Positions 46,928-57,103 of a DNA stretch of 64,000 bases are shown here, one piece after another. Below the pieces are notes generated by a model. That model had not been told where the DNA came from, made no database searches, and saw nothing but the letters and a program-made list of their open reading frames with translations. The stretch is taken from NCBI RefSeq assembly GCF_021018895.1, contig NC_079372.1, positions 20,541,237 to 20,605,236 on the forward strand. The letters run 5' to 3'. Each line of letters begins with the position of its first letter. Within the stretch, counting starts at the first letter, position 1. The position numbers and the translations under genes are program-made. Origin of the DNA: Seriola aureovittata. Taxonomy: Eukaryota; Chordata; Actinopteri; Carangiformes; Carangidae.

Positions 46928-47691
46928 TCCGTCTGCTCCGAGGCCAGGCAGCTGTGTGGGGCACCGGGTGTGGATCCTGCTGGCCATGACCCACCTCACC
47001 CTGGACTTCTCTGTGTGCAGCCCCCTCGGTCAGGGTCTGGGGATCAAACTCACGCCCAAATCGGTGCCTCGCTCCCGGCCTCGCTTGCAGCACCTCTGGG
47101 ACACGCCCAACAAGCTCCACTGGAGGACGGCGAGCCCGTTGGCGGCTCGTCGGCTCCTCAACCCCGTCCCTCCGCCCCAAGACAACAGGGCAGGGGTAGG
47201 GCTGAAGGTCAAGGGTCAAAAACAGCGGAAGCCGGCGCATAAAGGACAAGCGGCGTGTAAGGAGTGCCGGTTGCGATACTCCCAGATGGAGACAGGTGAT
47301 CCTTTGGCTGTAATAGCAGAAGCTCCAGCGGCATCGTCCAGCGGGAGCAGAGGAGACACGGTGAGGTTGTTACTCAGAGCCAGGAGGCAGCTCAAGTGGG
47401 ACAGCTACGACAAGTCTCAGGAGGGCCGGACTACCACGGTGGCCGGATTTATCGACTGGGGGCCCACGGGGACGGACAGCGTGGACGGCGATGACAAACC
47501 GGAGCCGAATGTAACGCTGTTCACCAGGGTCTCGACCACCACGGTGGCCACGACCACTAGCACTACAGCCAGGCCCTCCCAAAGGACGTTCACTGTAGTG
47601 ACCACACCAGAGCCCAAGAGGCCAAGCACCACCAAGGCCCCCATCAGCTCGGAGACTGTCAAACCACAAAAGCCATATGTGGACACACCAG
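46928..47691 (+). CDS. ajap1: ajap1 coding exon 2 (ectodomain)
   Basis: This 764-nt exon encodes residues 10-264 and the first base of codon 265. It is preceded by a pyrimidine-rich acceptor and closed by the donor CACCAG|GTAAGA. Landmarks: hydrophobic signal segment at residues 24-39 (VWILLAMTHLTLDFSV); Arg/Pro-rich region to about 115; a CKEC pair at 120-123; furin-type RARR at 160-163; the conserved FIDWGPTG at 184-191; N-glycosylation sequon NVT at 204-206; Thr-rich stalk at about 212-249. Mammalian AJAP1 has the same order (hydrophobic leader, basic RGKR, FIAWGPTG, Thr run). The paralogue pianp shares WGPT but lacks the long Thr stalk, so ajap1 is the better match. AJAP1 binds adherens-junction partners, and its WGPT region has been linked to the GABA-B receptor sushi domain. 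The membrane-spanning and cytoplasmic exons lie further downstream. Confidence 0.9.
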
Positions 47692-47703
47692 GTAAGACAC
47701 ATA

Positions 47704-47711
47704 CCCCCCCC

Positions 47712-47758
<47 letters not shown>
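47704..47758 (+). repeat. C11(AC)22 microsatellite beside the exon 2 donor
   Basis: A run of 11 C beginning 12 nt after the GT of the exon 2 donor, continuing as about 22 AC units. The sense RNA therefore has a long CA repeat immediately downstream of the 5' splice site. CA-repeat RNA is a known ligand of hnRNP L. Confidence 0.95.
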
Positions 47759-47760
<2 letters not shown>

Positions 47761-50022
47761 GTGAAACCTCAACAGATCTGTATGTATCAGGTTGTTAAGT
47801 CTCTTGTTACTGATGAAGGTTCAAACTGAGTGAAATGAGCTGAAGTGTCTGACAGGAGCTGCAGCAGTTCTCTGAACGATGAGGAAAGGAGCTTCAGTGC
47901 TTCCTGTCTTATCTCCTTTAGCAGAGGAAACACTGGAGCTTCCTTTACAAAAGGAAAGGAGAAAACGCCGTCCCATGATTCCTCGCCGCAGCAACATTTA
48001 AAAAGCGACGCACCGCTGTAGTTTCACCACCCATGTAAATGTAGAAACAACAGAACATCTGTTTAATGTTTGTGACTCGATCCAACACTTATGGAAATCT
48101 GGCTGAGCTCCAAATCCATGAATATAGATTTTCTTCTTTTTCAAATCTAACAACAAACATATTGAATTTCTAGTGAACAAAAAACATCATAACAAAATAC
48201 CATTTACATAAATGTCATTTCACTAAAGCCCCTCCATTGTGTGAAGCACTAAAAATGAATTTTCTTTACTTAACAAACATATAAAAATGTCAAAAGCTCC
48301 CACGCCAGGAAACTATAAACTTATGTTTGAATATAATTTATCCGGCCTCTTGCTCAGTTCCTAACTTTTATTTAATTATCATTTTAATGGCTCAACTTTC
48401 TCTATGTGTATTTTCTTTCATATTATCTTAAATCCGAGTCTTTCCTTGACCTCATGAGAAGTGGTTAGAAACGAGATTATTTTGACTTTTCGACCATATG
48501 GACCCACGGACTAACGTACACACACTGTGACAATCTCAGAACAAGAAAGACTTGATTAGAAATGTTCACCCCCCAAAAAAACCCTAATGATCAGAAAAGT
48601 GTAGATGTAAGAAGAAACACTGAACAAAATAATTATAGTTTAAAAGGCGTAGCGGTCACTCGGCGCCAAAATCCTCACCCACCACCACGACAGACATCTG
48701 CGGTGTGACTGCCAGTAATGCTGCTGACCGGCTTGGTTTGCGTGTTCAAACACAGCTGGCGGGGCGTGTTCACATGTGGGAGGCTGGTGGGGGATCTTTT
48801 ATCTCATCATTTATTCCAGCAGGTTAAAAAAAATAAAAAATAAAAAATGCATCTGGTAACAGGAAGTGTCACAATTAACTTATACTGGGGTAAATTACTA
48901 AGAATAGATAAAACAAACAATAACTAATGAGTAATAATAGTAAGTTTTAATAAAAATAATAATAACTATTGGCTGTAGCAGATGACTAATGTGCTCCATG
49001 TGCTTATGTAATGAATGTCCTTGACCACGCTGCGGCTCAAACACTGTACATGGGCATATGGGGTTTTTATGGACAGTCCCTCAGAGCTGTGGACACGCAG
49101 CCAGGGATATTACATTTACCATTTCATTAAGTCCATGAGGAACATGTCTTCCGGAAATGGACCATACAGGTAGTCGTAAAATATAAGTCATGTTAACAAC
49201 TTCTGAACAAGCACTATGCTAATTGAAGATTTTCCCATTGGGTGCATTAATATAAATGTCATAAAATTAGGCAGCGAACAGGAAGGGTGATCAAAAGTCC
49301 TTGGCCCCCTCCCTCTTCAATTACAGTGAGAAAAGCCTGAAAACGGTGAGGAGTGAGAAAGAGAACGTTCAGTGGAAGTCCAGAGAAAATGTCTATTTTA
49401 GCCTCATTATGAAGTCAAGACAAAATGACTGCTGCTGTTTTAGGGCTTTAGTGTTTTTTAATAATTTCACTGCAAACACTTGAATTATTCTGTTTTTGTG
49501 GAGCTGTTTGTGTTTCATGCAAATATTTTAACTTAATAATGTCCTTTAAACTCACAGTCGCACAACAGACGCCGCTCGAATGTCGTGAAATAGCGTCAGT
49601 GGTACAAGAAATCCAACAGACCCGGTGATTAGAACCGATAAAAACACTGAATTAAAGCAGTTTCACATTAAAAGTCAGTGTTTGACTGACGCTCTTCAGG
49701 ACAGGACGTCTCCAGAGGTTGGGAGCTCAGCTGTCGAACATTTCCTCAACTTGTTTCTCTGATAACTTCAGATCCAGACGTCCGACGACTAAAATCCTTC
49801 ATCTCGTTCAAATAACAAGCTGAAGACCACCAAGGTGTAAAAAGTGTATGTGACTTTAAAACTAGATAAAAGATATTGTTGAGCTTCTGTCAGACAAAGA
49901 CACTGACACGTGATAATACAGGATATGATGTCATTGACAGGCGACCAATGAAACGGAGCGGTACAATAGTAAAATCACAGATTTCTCTGGTTTGAGAAAT
50001 GATGGAAACATTTGAACACAAC

Positions 50023-50024
<2 letters not shown>

Positions 50025-50080
<56 letters not shown>
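50025..50080. repeat. (TA)n microsatellite
   Basis: About 28 TA units. It is followed by CAGATCCAGTCATATTCAGA, which faintly resembles a Tc1 terminal repeat. Confidence 0.95.
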
Positions 50081-50084
<4 letters not shown>

Positions 50085-50599
50085 TCCAGTCATATTCAGA
50101 CATTTTAATGTGGGAAAGTTACAGATTATAAGTTTAATTTCCATAATAACTGTGTAATACCATAATTCCACTGTCCACTTAATATATATAGGCAATTCCA
50201 ATGTCCTTTTCATATTGAAACAGAGAAACCCCTCGGACCTCACGCCGCAACAAAAATGCCTACAGATGTAGGTTTTAATATTAGTGGTATAAACATAGAG
50301 TGTGCATTGCGGTGACTGACGGGTACATACTGGAAGTGAAATTAAATGGCAGGATGTAACTGTCTTGTCAGCGTTGTTGTGATCTCTTCATTTTCTCTTG
50401 ATTGGGAGGTGAGTGTGAGACCACCTGTGAGTCAGAATGACGGCTTGATATTGGATCCTGGAGGAAATCAGTCGCCACTACTAACTGAAAGCTGATTTTT
50501 CCAACTGGATGCACATTGTTATATCAATAAGCAGACTGTGTCCCATCAGGGCAGAGGAACAGAATCACTTTTCAAAGCAAAGCTGTGCTGCTTAACTGC

Positions 50600-50760
50600 T
50601 GCAGAAAACTTTCCTTTGCCTTCACAACACATTAACCCGTGTCTGTCTCATATCGGCCCCTAGGCGAGATGCAATTACCACGCCAACGGCACAGCGATGG
50701 ATTGCTGATGAAATGAAACTATTATTGAAGGAGAGGTGCTTCACTTTGTCTCTGTCTCTT
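50600..50760. promoter_or_regulatory. Candidate conserved element in intron 2
   Basis: Repeat-free block with GGCGAGATGCAATTACCACG, CAGCGATGGATTGCTGATGA and TGAAACTATTATTGAAGG. Texture-based call only. Confidence 0.25.
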
Positions 50761-51149
50761 GCTCTCGTCTCTCCCGCTTTGTCTTTGAGGATGTTTATAG
50801 ATAAATTACGTTCAATTTCCATCTGATTAATGCAAACTCAGATTGGGAGAAACTCCTTAAACTGATTATCTTAATCAAAGTGAGGTGATAATCAGAGCTC
50901 AAGTCACCCTGATTTATTGCAGATTATATTCAGTTCAATTAAAAAAAAAAAAAAGACTTTGTCCCTGAAGGGGGAATTTAAGAGGTTTTACAAACAACTG
51001 AGGAAAGAGGTCACAAATCTCATAACACACGTCTGTAGTTTGAGGCCTCATTTTCTATATCACCTGAATCAGTTAAACTTCCTCCAGACATGTTTTAAAA
51101 TCCTCTGCTATGATTCATATTTAGTTTAATTTGGTTTTCAAACATGAAG

Positions 51150-51925
51150 TGAAGAAACTGGGTGTGAAGCTCATCTCCTCTTAATTCCTGATTGAGAAAT
51201 CTGGATCAGACTAGCAGGCGTATCAGAACAGTTAGCTAGTTAGCGTCTATTCAGAACAGTTGGTGTAGTTAGCATCTTTTCAGAATGGTTTGTGTAGTTA
51301 GCATCTTTTCAGAACAGTTAGCTAGTTAGCGTCTATTCAGAACAGTTGGTGTAGTTAGCATCTTTTCAGAATGGTTTGTGTAGTTAGCATCTTTTCAGAA
51401 CAGTTAGCTAGTTAGCATCTTTTCAGAATGGTTAGTGCAGTTAGCATCTTTTCAGAATGGTTAGTGCAGTTAGCATCTTTTCAGAACAGTTAGCTAGTTA
51501 GGATCTTTTCGGAACAGTTGGTGTAGTTGGCATCTTTTCAGAACAGTAAGCTAGTTAGCATCTTTGCAGAATGGTTTGTGTAGTTAGCATCTTTTTCAGA
51601 ACAGTTGGCGTAGTTAGCATCTTTTCAGAAGATTTAGCTAGTTTGCATCTTTTATTTGTTCATGTTGTTTGTTAGCTTGTAACTGGCAGTGGCTGACACA
51701 GTGTTAGCGGTTGTGGTAATGCTAACTCTCTCTCTTTCTATCTGTATTGATACGGTGTCAAGTGTATTTAGCCCCGCCCCCCATCCCCACAAGTTGACTG
51801 GATTGGTCCCTTAGATTTGTGATGTATGAAACCCTGACTCTGTCATTGGTACACTGAAACACTGAGTCATGGTGTTAACTCATCATATGTGGCGTGTGAC
51901 ATAAAACTTATCATATGGACGTTAA
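51150..51925 (+). repeat. Unclassified repeat A, copy 2, with 15-unit minisatellite
   Basis: Inverted relative to 31340-31985. The non-repetitive right part (51650-51925) matches the left part of copy 1: TTGTTTGTTAGCTTGTAACT, GGCAGTGGCTGACAC, GTATTTAGCCCCGCCCC, TTGACTGGATTGGTCC, GTATGAAACCCTGA. The left part holds the minisatellite and a short TAAGAGGAGATGAGCTTCA-like tail. The region around 31770-31930 of copy 1 is absent here. Confidence 0.75.
51223..51652 (+). repeat. 28/29-bp minisatellite, about 15 units
   Basis: Units begin TCAGAACAG or TCAGAATGG and end TTAGCATCTTT. Three unit types (TTAGCTAG, TTGGTGTAG and TTTGTGTAG centres) recur in the same order in units 1-3 and 4-6, a higher-order repeat of about 86 bp. 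Confidence 0.9.
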
Positions 51926-54111
51926 AAGGTCAAACACTTGATTTTCATCTGAGAGTCTTTAAGAAAACATTGCATCACCAGAGTAACTGCTGAGATGTGG
52001 GACGGTTTGATCAACAGTCTCTCAGTCAGTACGTTTGAACGCTTGTTGGTTGCATTTATTCTTAATTTGTTATATTGGATCATTGTTCTGATCCACCCAC
52101 GTAGCATGAAGTGGCTAGGTGTCAGTTGGATTGAAGAGAAGTATTATTTGGTACCTGAGGACGTCACTGTAGCATGTTCGGTCTCAGCAGAGTTGCATAT
52201 TAAAATTTTAATGAAACCTCCTTTCACAGTTTTAACTGTAACGGCCAAACGAGTCGACGTCCAAATTCTACAATAAATTCATAACAAAATATGTCCGAGC
52301 TCAACACTGAGGAGCTGCTTTGGCTCTGCTTCTTTTCTTGTTCTTCGCCACCCAAAAGCTGCTGCACATGCACACAATGCCAGGATAATTGAGATGTATT
52401 ACACTGAAAAATGCATAACCGCTGCAAAGACAGCGTATGCATTATGTATGTCTGTGGTTGTGCGCACAAACACACACACACGCTCAGTCCTCAGTCTTCA
52501 GTGTGTTGTGATATACATTCAGAGCATCTGGCACCCAGCTGTTTGATGGCCTCTTTGTGTGGGCTTTCTTTCCATTGTGGCGTCGTGTCGGCCTCCAGGC
52601 TCACGCTCACAAGTTTCAAAAACTCACGAGTTAAAACTGTCACAGGTGAACCGCGTGAGATCGGCTCCTTTTTATGACAGTGTTGACGTCTTCCGCTTTG
52701 AGCAGTCAGACAGAAGCATGACAAACATGCAACCAGACACGGTAGAGAGAGGAGACGGCACACGTACAATCGTTTCCTGTAATTGTGTCACATGGTTGCT
52801 CCAACCCCCACCCCCTCTTTAGGAGAGTCTGTTCACTGCAATGAGACAAGTGAATGTGATCACAGTTTATGGCGTATTAAATACTGGATCAGTTTTTCAC
52901 AAGCCAAATGAGCTCTATTGGAAACCTGTCTCTGTCTCAGCAACAAACTCTCTGACACACAGATCTCTCTTCTCTTCTGTCGGTTCTGGTTCCGACCCTA
53001 ACCCTGACCCTATATGTGCAACCATGAATTAAAAGTTAAAACTGAAATACAACTTGTATATCTTTGCTTAATAATACTATTATTGTTATTATTGAACTGT
53101 TAGATATAAGCTAGCAGATAAAAAAACGAGCAGCAAAATCAGGCGTAAATTGAAACTGTAACTAGTGTTGTATTTGATTGTACAAGAAACAAGAAATCAA
53201 GGCCACGCCCACTTGGGAGACAGGAAGTCTAATTTTTTTACCATTGGCGCAGCTTGTAATGTGTCATCTTTTGTTGTAGAGAATCTTCGATGCAACTCCG
53301 TGAAACCACGTGTTCTGTGAGTTACATACTAACTTATCATATCAACCAGCTAACGGACAAATCATCTGCTGCTGCTGCTGCTGCTGCAGTGTCTCTCTAT
53401 TTCAATACTGCCAGGAATCAGAGTATCAGTGTGCATCTGTGTCTCGCAGCGTGTTTGTCTGATCCGGTGTCATGTTAGAGTGAACCTCAGGGAGAGACGG
53501 ACCTCACTGCTAATTGTGAACTCAGAGCGTTGATGTGGAAATGACAGTTGGCTCATAACATGTCTGTGTTAAATACAGACCTGTGGCCGACATTTATTAT
53601 TGTCTTTACTGTGGAATCACTTGATAGGCAGAATTATTTTGTCTCTGAACTGTCAAAAAAAATCAAAAAGCGCAAATTCAGCTTCTAAAATTGTTCAGTA
53701 GCTGATTAATGACTAAATCAATTATCAACTTACAAAATATTCAGCTGTTTGTTTCATCCATCCTATTCAGGACTGTGAGGAGGGGGCCAGTGGCGTCTGA
53801 GCTCAATATGACACATTTGTGCTTCTTCATTCCTCCTAATTATAATATTTTATACATATTCAAGATCATATTTTAATATTTCTTAGAAAAGAATACTCAT
53901 TATTTCACATGTGCGTTGTTCCCGCCACTGCGGGTCGGAGTCACGGCTCTCAATAACTGAATGAGATCAGTGTGTGTGTTTTCACTGCATGAACGGACTC
54001 ACTGTGACTCATGAACACTGGAGGCAACCAGCACAAATGCAGGTCATTACTGTACGTAGTCCCAGCCCCATATGGCATGTGCATATCATGACCGTGATCA
54101 TCTCATGTTCT

Positions 54112-54169
54112 CTGTGTGTGTGTGCGTGTGTGTGTGTATGTGTGTGTGCGTGTGTGTGTGTGTGCGTGG
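54112..54169. repeat. (GT)n microsatellite
   Basis: About 29 GT units with GCGT and GTAT interruptions. Confidence 0.9.
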
Positions 54170-54492
54170 GACATCAATGTCAAACAAGGATGCTGTTAGT
54201 GTCAGGAGGCAGAGAGGATGGAAAGCAAATTTCTCTCTCTCTCGCTCTATCCCTCTCTCTCACAGACGTAGATAGTGAAGCGGATTGTGAATCTTCAAGG
54301 TTCCAGCTCGACTGTGATCCAGTATTATCATTGATACATCAGACGATGGTCTGTGACGGCCTGTTGCGCCTGTTTCACCGTCTAGATCGAAAAAAAACTT
54401 AGAAATGCAAAGCTTCAGAGCACACTCGAAAAGTTGTCAAAGTTCCCAGGCTGCTAAAGTGAAATGTCTCCTCACATTATGTCAGACGCAGT

Positions 54493-54493
<1 letters not shown>

Positions 54494-54538
<45 letters not shown>

Positions 54539-54552
54539 AAAAACACACACAC
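54494..54552. repeat. (CA)n microsatellite
   Basis: About 22 CA units, a TCAAAA break, then five more. Confidence 0.9.
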
Positions 54553-55039
54553 TTTATCGTCAGAATCTGATGGTTCAGAGTCTCCTCGTTAAATTACCCA
54601 TTCACTTATTCATTCATTGTATTCATGATATCACCCTCTGATTGACACCAGCCAGTTTAGAGAAAATAGTTTTGTTGGTCGTCGGGCAGTTTTTCTCATT
54701 GTGGCTGTGATTCAGTGTTTTCACTGTTTCACTGCACATTTATTTGGTCACTTACTTTCTTTTCTTTAACTTATAAACTGCTCCTCTTCCCCTGCAGACA
54801 TGACGACAGCTGATCTCAGTCTAAGTGGAAAATCTGACGTGTGATTTGACGATTTTAATCACATTATTGTGACACAGAAGGTTTTTATATAAAGCTGTAG
54901 TTGACATTAGAGGTTGGACAGTGATCATGTACTTATTTAAACAGAATGGAGATATATGTGTGTAAGTAAATGTGTCGTGCAGAACTGATTCGTCCCGTCT
55001 CATTCGTTTTTTTTTTGTCTTTATGTTTTTCTGTCCGTC

Positions 55040-55260
55040 CCTTTCTCGTGTACGTCGTGTCTCGGGAACGCCTCAAGGGAATCTCTTCAAATTTTGCACA
55101 AATGTTCTTTTGGACTCAAGCATGAACTTATTAGAATTTGGTGGTCAAAGGTCAAAGGTCAAAGGCCAAGGTGACCTAGGAAAAAACAACAACATATTTT
55201 TGGCCATAACTTAATTAATACGCTAATTATACAGAATTCCACACTTGTGTCTAATAAAAT
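55040..55260 (+). repeat. GGTCAAAGGTCA-type fish repeat, partial
   Basis: CGGGAACGCCTCAAGGGAAT, TTTTGGACTCAAGCATGAAC, TTAGAATTTGGTGGTCAAAG, then GGTCAAAGGTCAAAGG and AAGGTGACC. The end is TTTGGCCATAACTTAATTAA. Two more copies lie at 15970-16262 and 19690-20240. A DR1 word is at 55149-55161. Confidence 0.75.
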
Positions 55261-56439
55261 AAAATAATGAAGTGAGAGTCAGTGAGATCGACTACACTGA
55301 AAGCATTTATCAGACATGACTGTGAACATGGCTGTGGACTGAGAGTTGATTGGCTGGTGGAGGAGTAGAACTGTGAGGTGGTGATTCTGGTCTTGTGTTG
55401 TGACACTGGTTTTGTTTTGGTTGGAAACCAGGTACGTAATTGACACAGAGGAAGTTCATGACAGCTCGCTACCGCGTGTCTGTGTTGTATTTGTTGACTG
55501 CAGACTCTTGTGTTTCCCCTCCCACTCACTGTTGACAGTGACAGCGCAGGACAACAAAAGGAGCAGCTCTTTTGGTTATTGTGGAGAATCCGACAGCTTT
55601 CCCGCTCTAGAGAAGCTCATGTTGGGTGTTATCAGTTAAAAGGCCTTTAGCAAACATTTGCTTTTTGCCTCACTTAAGTTATTTATTTAATTATTTTATT
55701 AAAGTTTGCACAATTTCCATGTCAGTGGAGGCTGGTGCAAGCAACCGCAGTGCCGCCATGGTTACCGTTAGCTTAACATTCCCTCAGGGCTGCTACCACA
55801 TGCTAACTGCTGCATTGGCATTGGGTACAACCCCCCCCTTCACACTCTCAGTCAGCAAGGTGTTATGAAGTCCACTAAACACTCAGCATGAAGCACAACT
55901 GAATACAGTTTCCCTGCGAACACGAGAGCCAACAAAACACAATCCAGCCACAAGCATTAGCCCACGCTGCTGATGCTTCCAGAGAAGAGAGAAAAATTAT
56001 TTTATGCTTTATTCTAACCTATTACTCTTTTATATATTTTGATCTTCCTCCTATTGCTGAACCAAAACCAAAGCAGGAGCCTCCTCCTCCTCCTCCTCGG
56101 TCTCTGTGCACCAGCCTCCTCCATTTCATTAATCTGTGTCAGCTGTTCACACCTAGGTCTCAATTGAAGTTTAATGAGTTGTAGCCAGGGGTGGCTGCGA
56201 CTCTCTGGCCATAGTTGTAACCGTAGACTATCCTCCAGTGGATCATTAAAACGGCTCAAAGGATCACAGCCCCCCCCCTCGACTCTGGAGGAAATCCATA
56301 GAACCGGCTGCAGTTGTGAAGCCATAAACATCTGCAGAGACTCAACAGGACGATTCACCCTGAACACATCTCAGTTAGTTTGTGTCGATGACTCTTGATG
56401 CTGCTCTCACAGCTCTCTGGCCATCATACAGGAGGTGTC

Positions 56440-56480
56440 AGAGGAGGAGGAGGAGGAGGAGGAGGAGGTGGGTGGGTGGG
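56440..56480. repeat. (GGA)n followed by (GGGT)n
   Basis: About ten GGA units from 56440 and then GGTGGGTGGGTGGGTG. The G-runs on the + strand make a G-quadruplex possible. Confidence 0.85.
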
Positions 56481-57089
56481 TGTGGAGTGGGTTATTGCTG
56501 TGGTGCCTCCAGATGCTTGCTGATTGTTCCCGGTGATTGTGCAGCTAGTAACTGCAGCCCCACTATACTCGACACAGATGGAGCCGTCAGCTCCATTATG
56601 GATATGAGATGATTAAACCCGCAGTGAGTGAAGCCACTGCTGATGACTCGGGTCGTGTCAGACGGTCTGAGGATCGCAGGGTTAAAATGTTACGACGGAG
56701 ACACGGTACCGAAGACGCGGTGAGGCCTGACAGATGCGTCCCGTGGACGTTAGTGGACGTTCACAATAAAAGATGACACCCAGAGCGGGTAGTTAAAACA
56801 CAGAGATCCATCTGGCAGCAATTCACCTCGCAGCGTCAAGGGGAGCGGAGGGTTAAACGAATGGAGTAAATAAGTAAGTCTCTACATCCACCGCAGAGCG
56901 AAGTGAGCACATGTAAAATGTATGTTAAGTGTCTCAGGAATCTATTTTTAAAGCAGCGAGCTCAGTGAACATTGTAATGCAGTGTTCTGACCTGTGCTGG
57001 ACCTGTAGAGGCGTTAACAACACAAGCCTCTTCAACGGAGAGAGAGAGACACACACACAGAGACACAGAGAAACCACTTTTCCCCAACG

Positions 57090-57103
57090 GTTACCATGGC
57101 AAT
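57090..57103 (+). promoter_or_regulatory. RFX X-box-like motif
   Basis: GTTACCATGGCAAT matches the palindromic X-box GTTRCCATGGYAAC at 13 of 14 positions. Unlike the other X-box-like words in the window, this one is not inside a recognised repeat family. Confidence 0.45.

Noticed and set aside
50081..50240. A second Tc1 element after the (TA)n at 50025
   Set aside because: Only a faint resemblance to a Tc1 end, no opposite end and no transposase remnant.
51995..52276. A 93-codon frame with a hydrophobic segment, considered as the ajap1 membrane exon
   Set aside because: The segment (LLVAFILNLLYWIIVLI) and its flanks do not resemble the AJAP1 membrane region or its basic Cys-Cys flank. The phase and splice sites do not fit exon 2.
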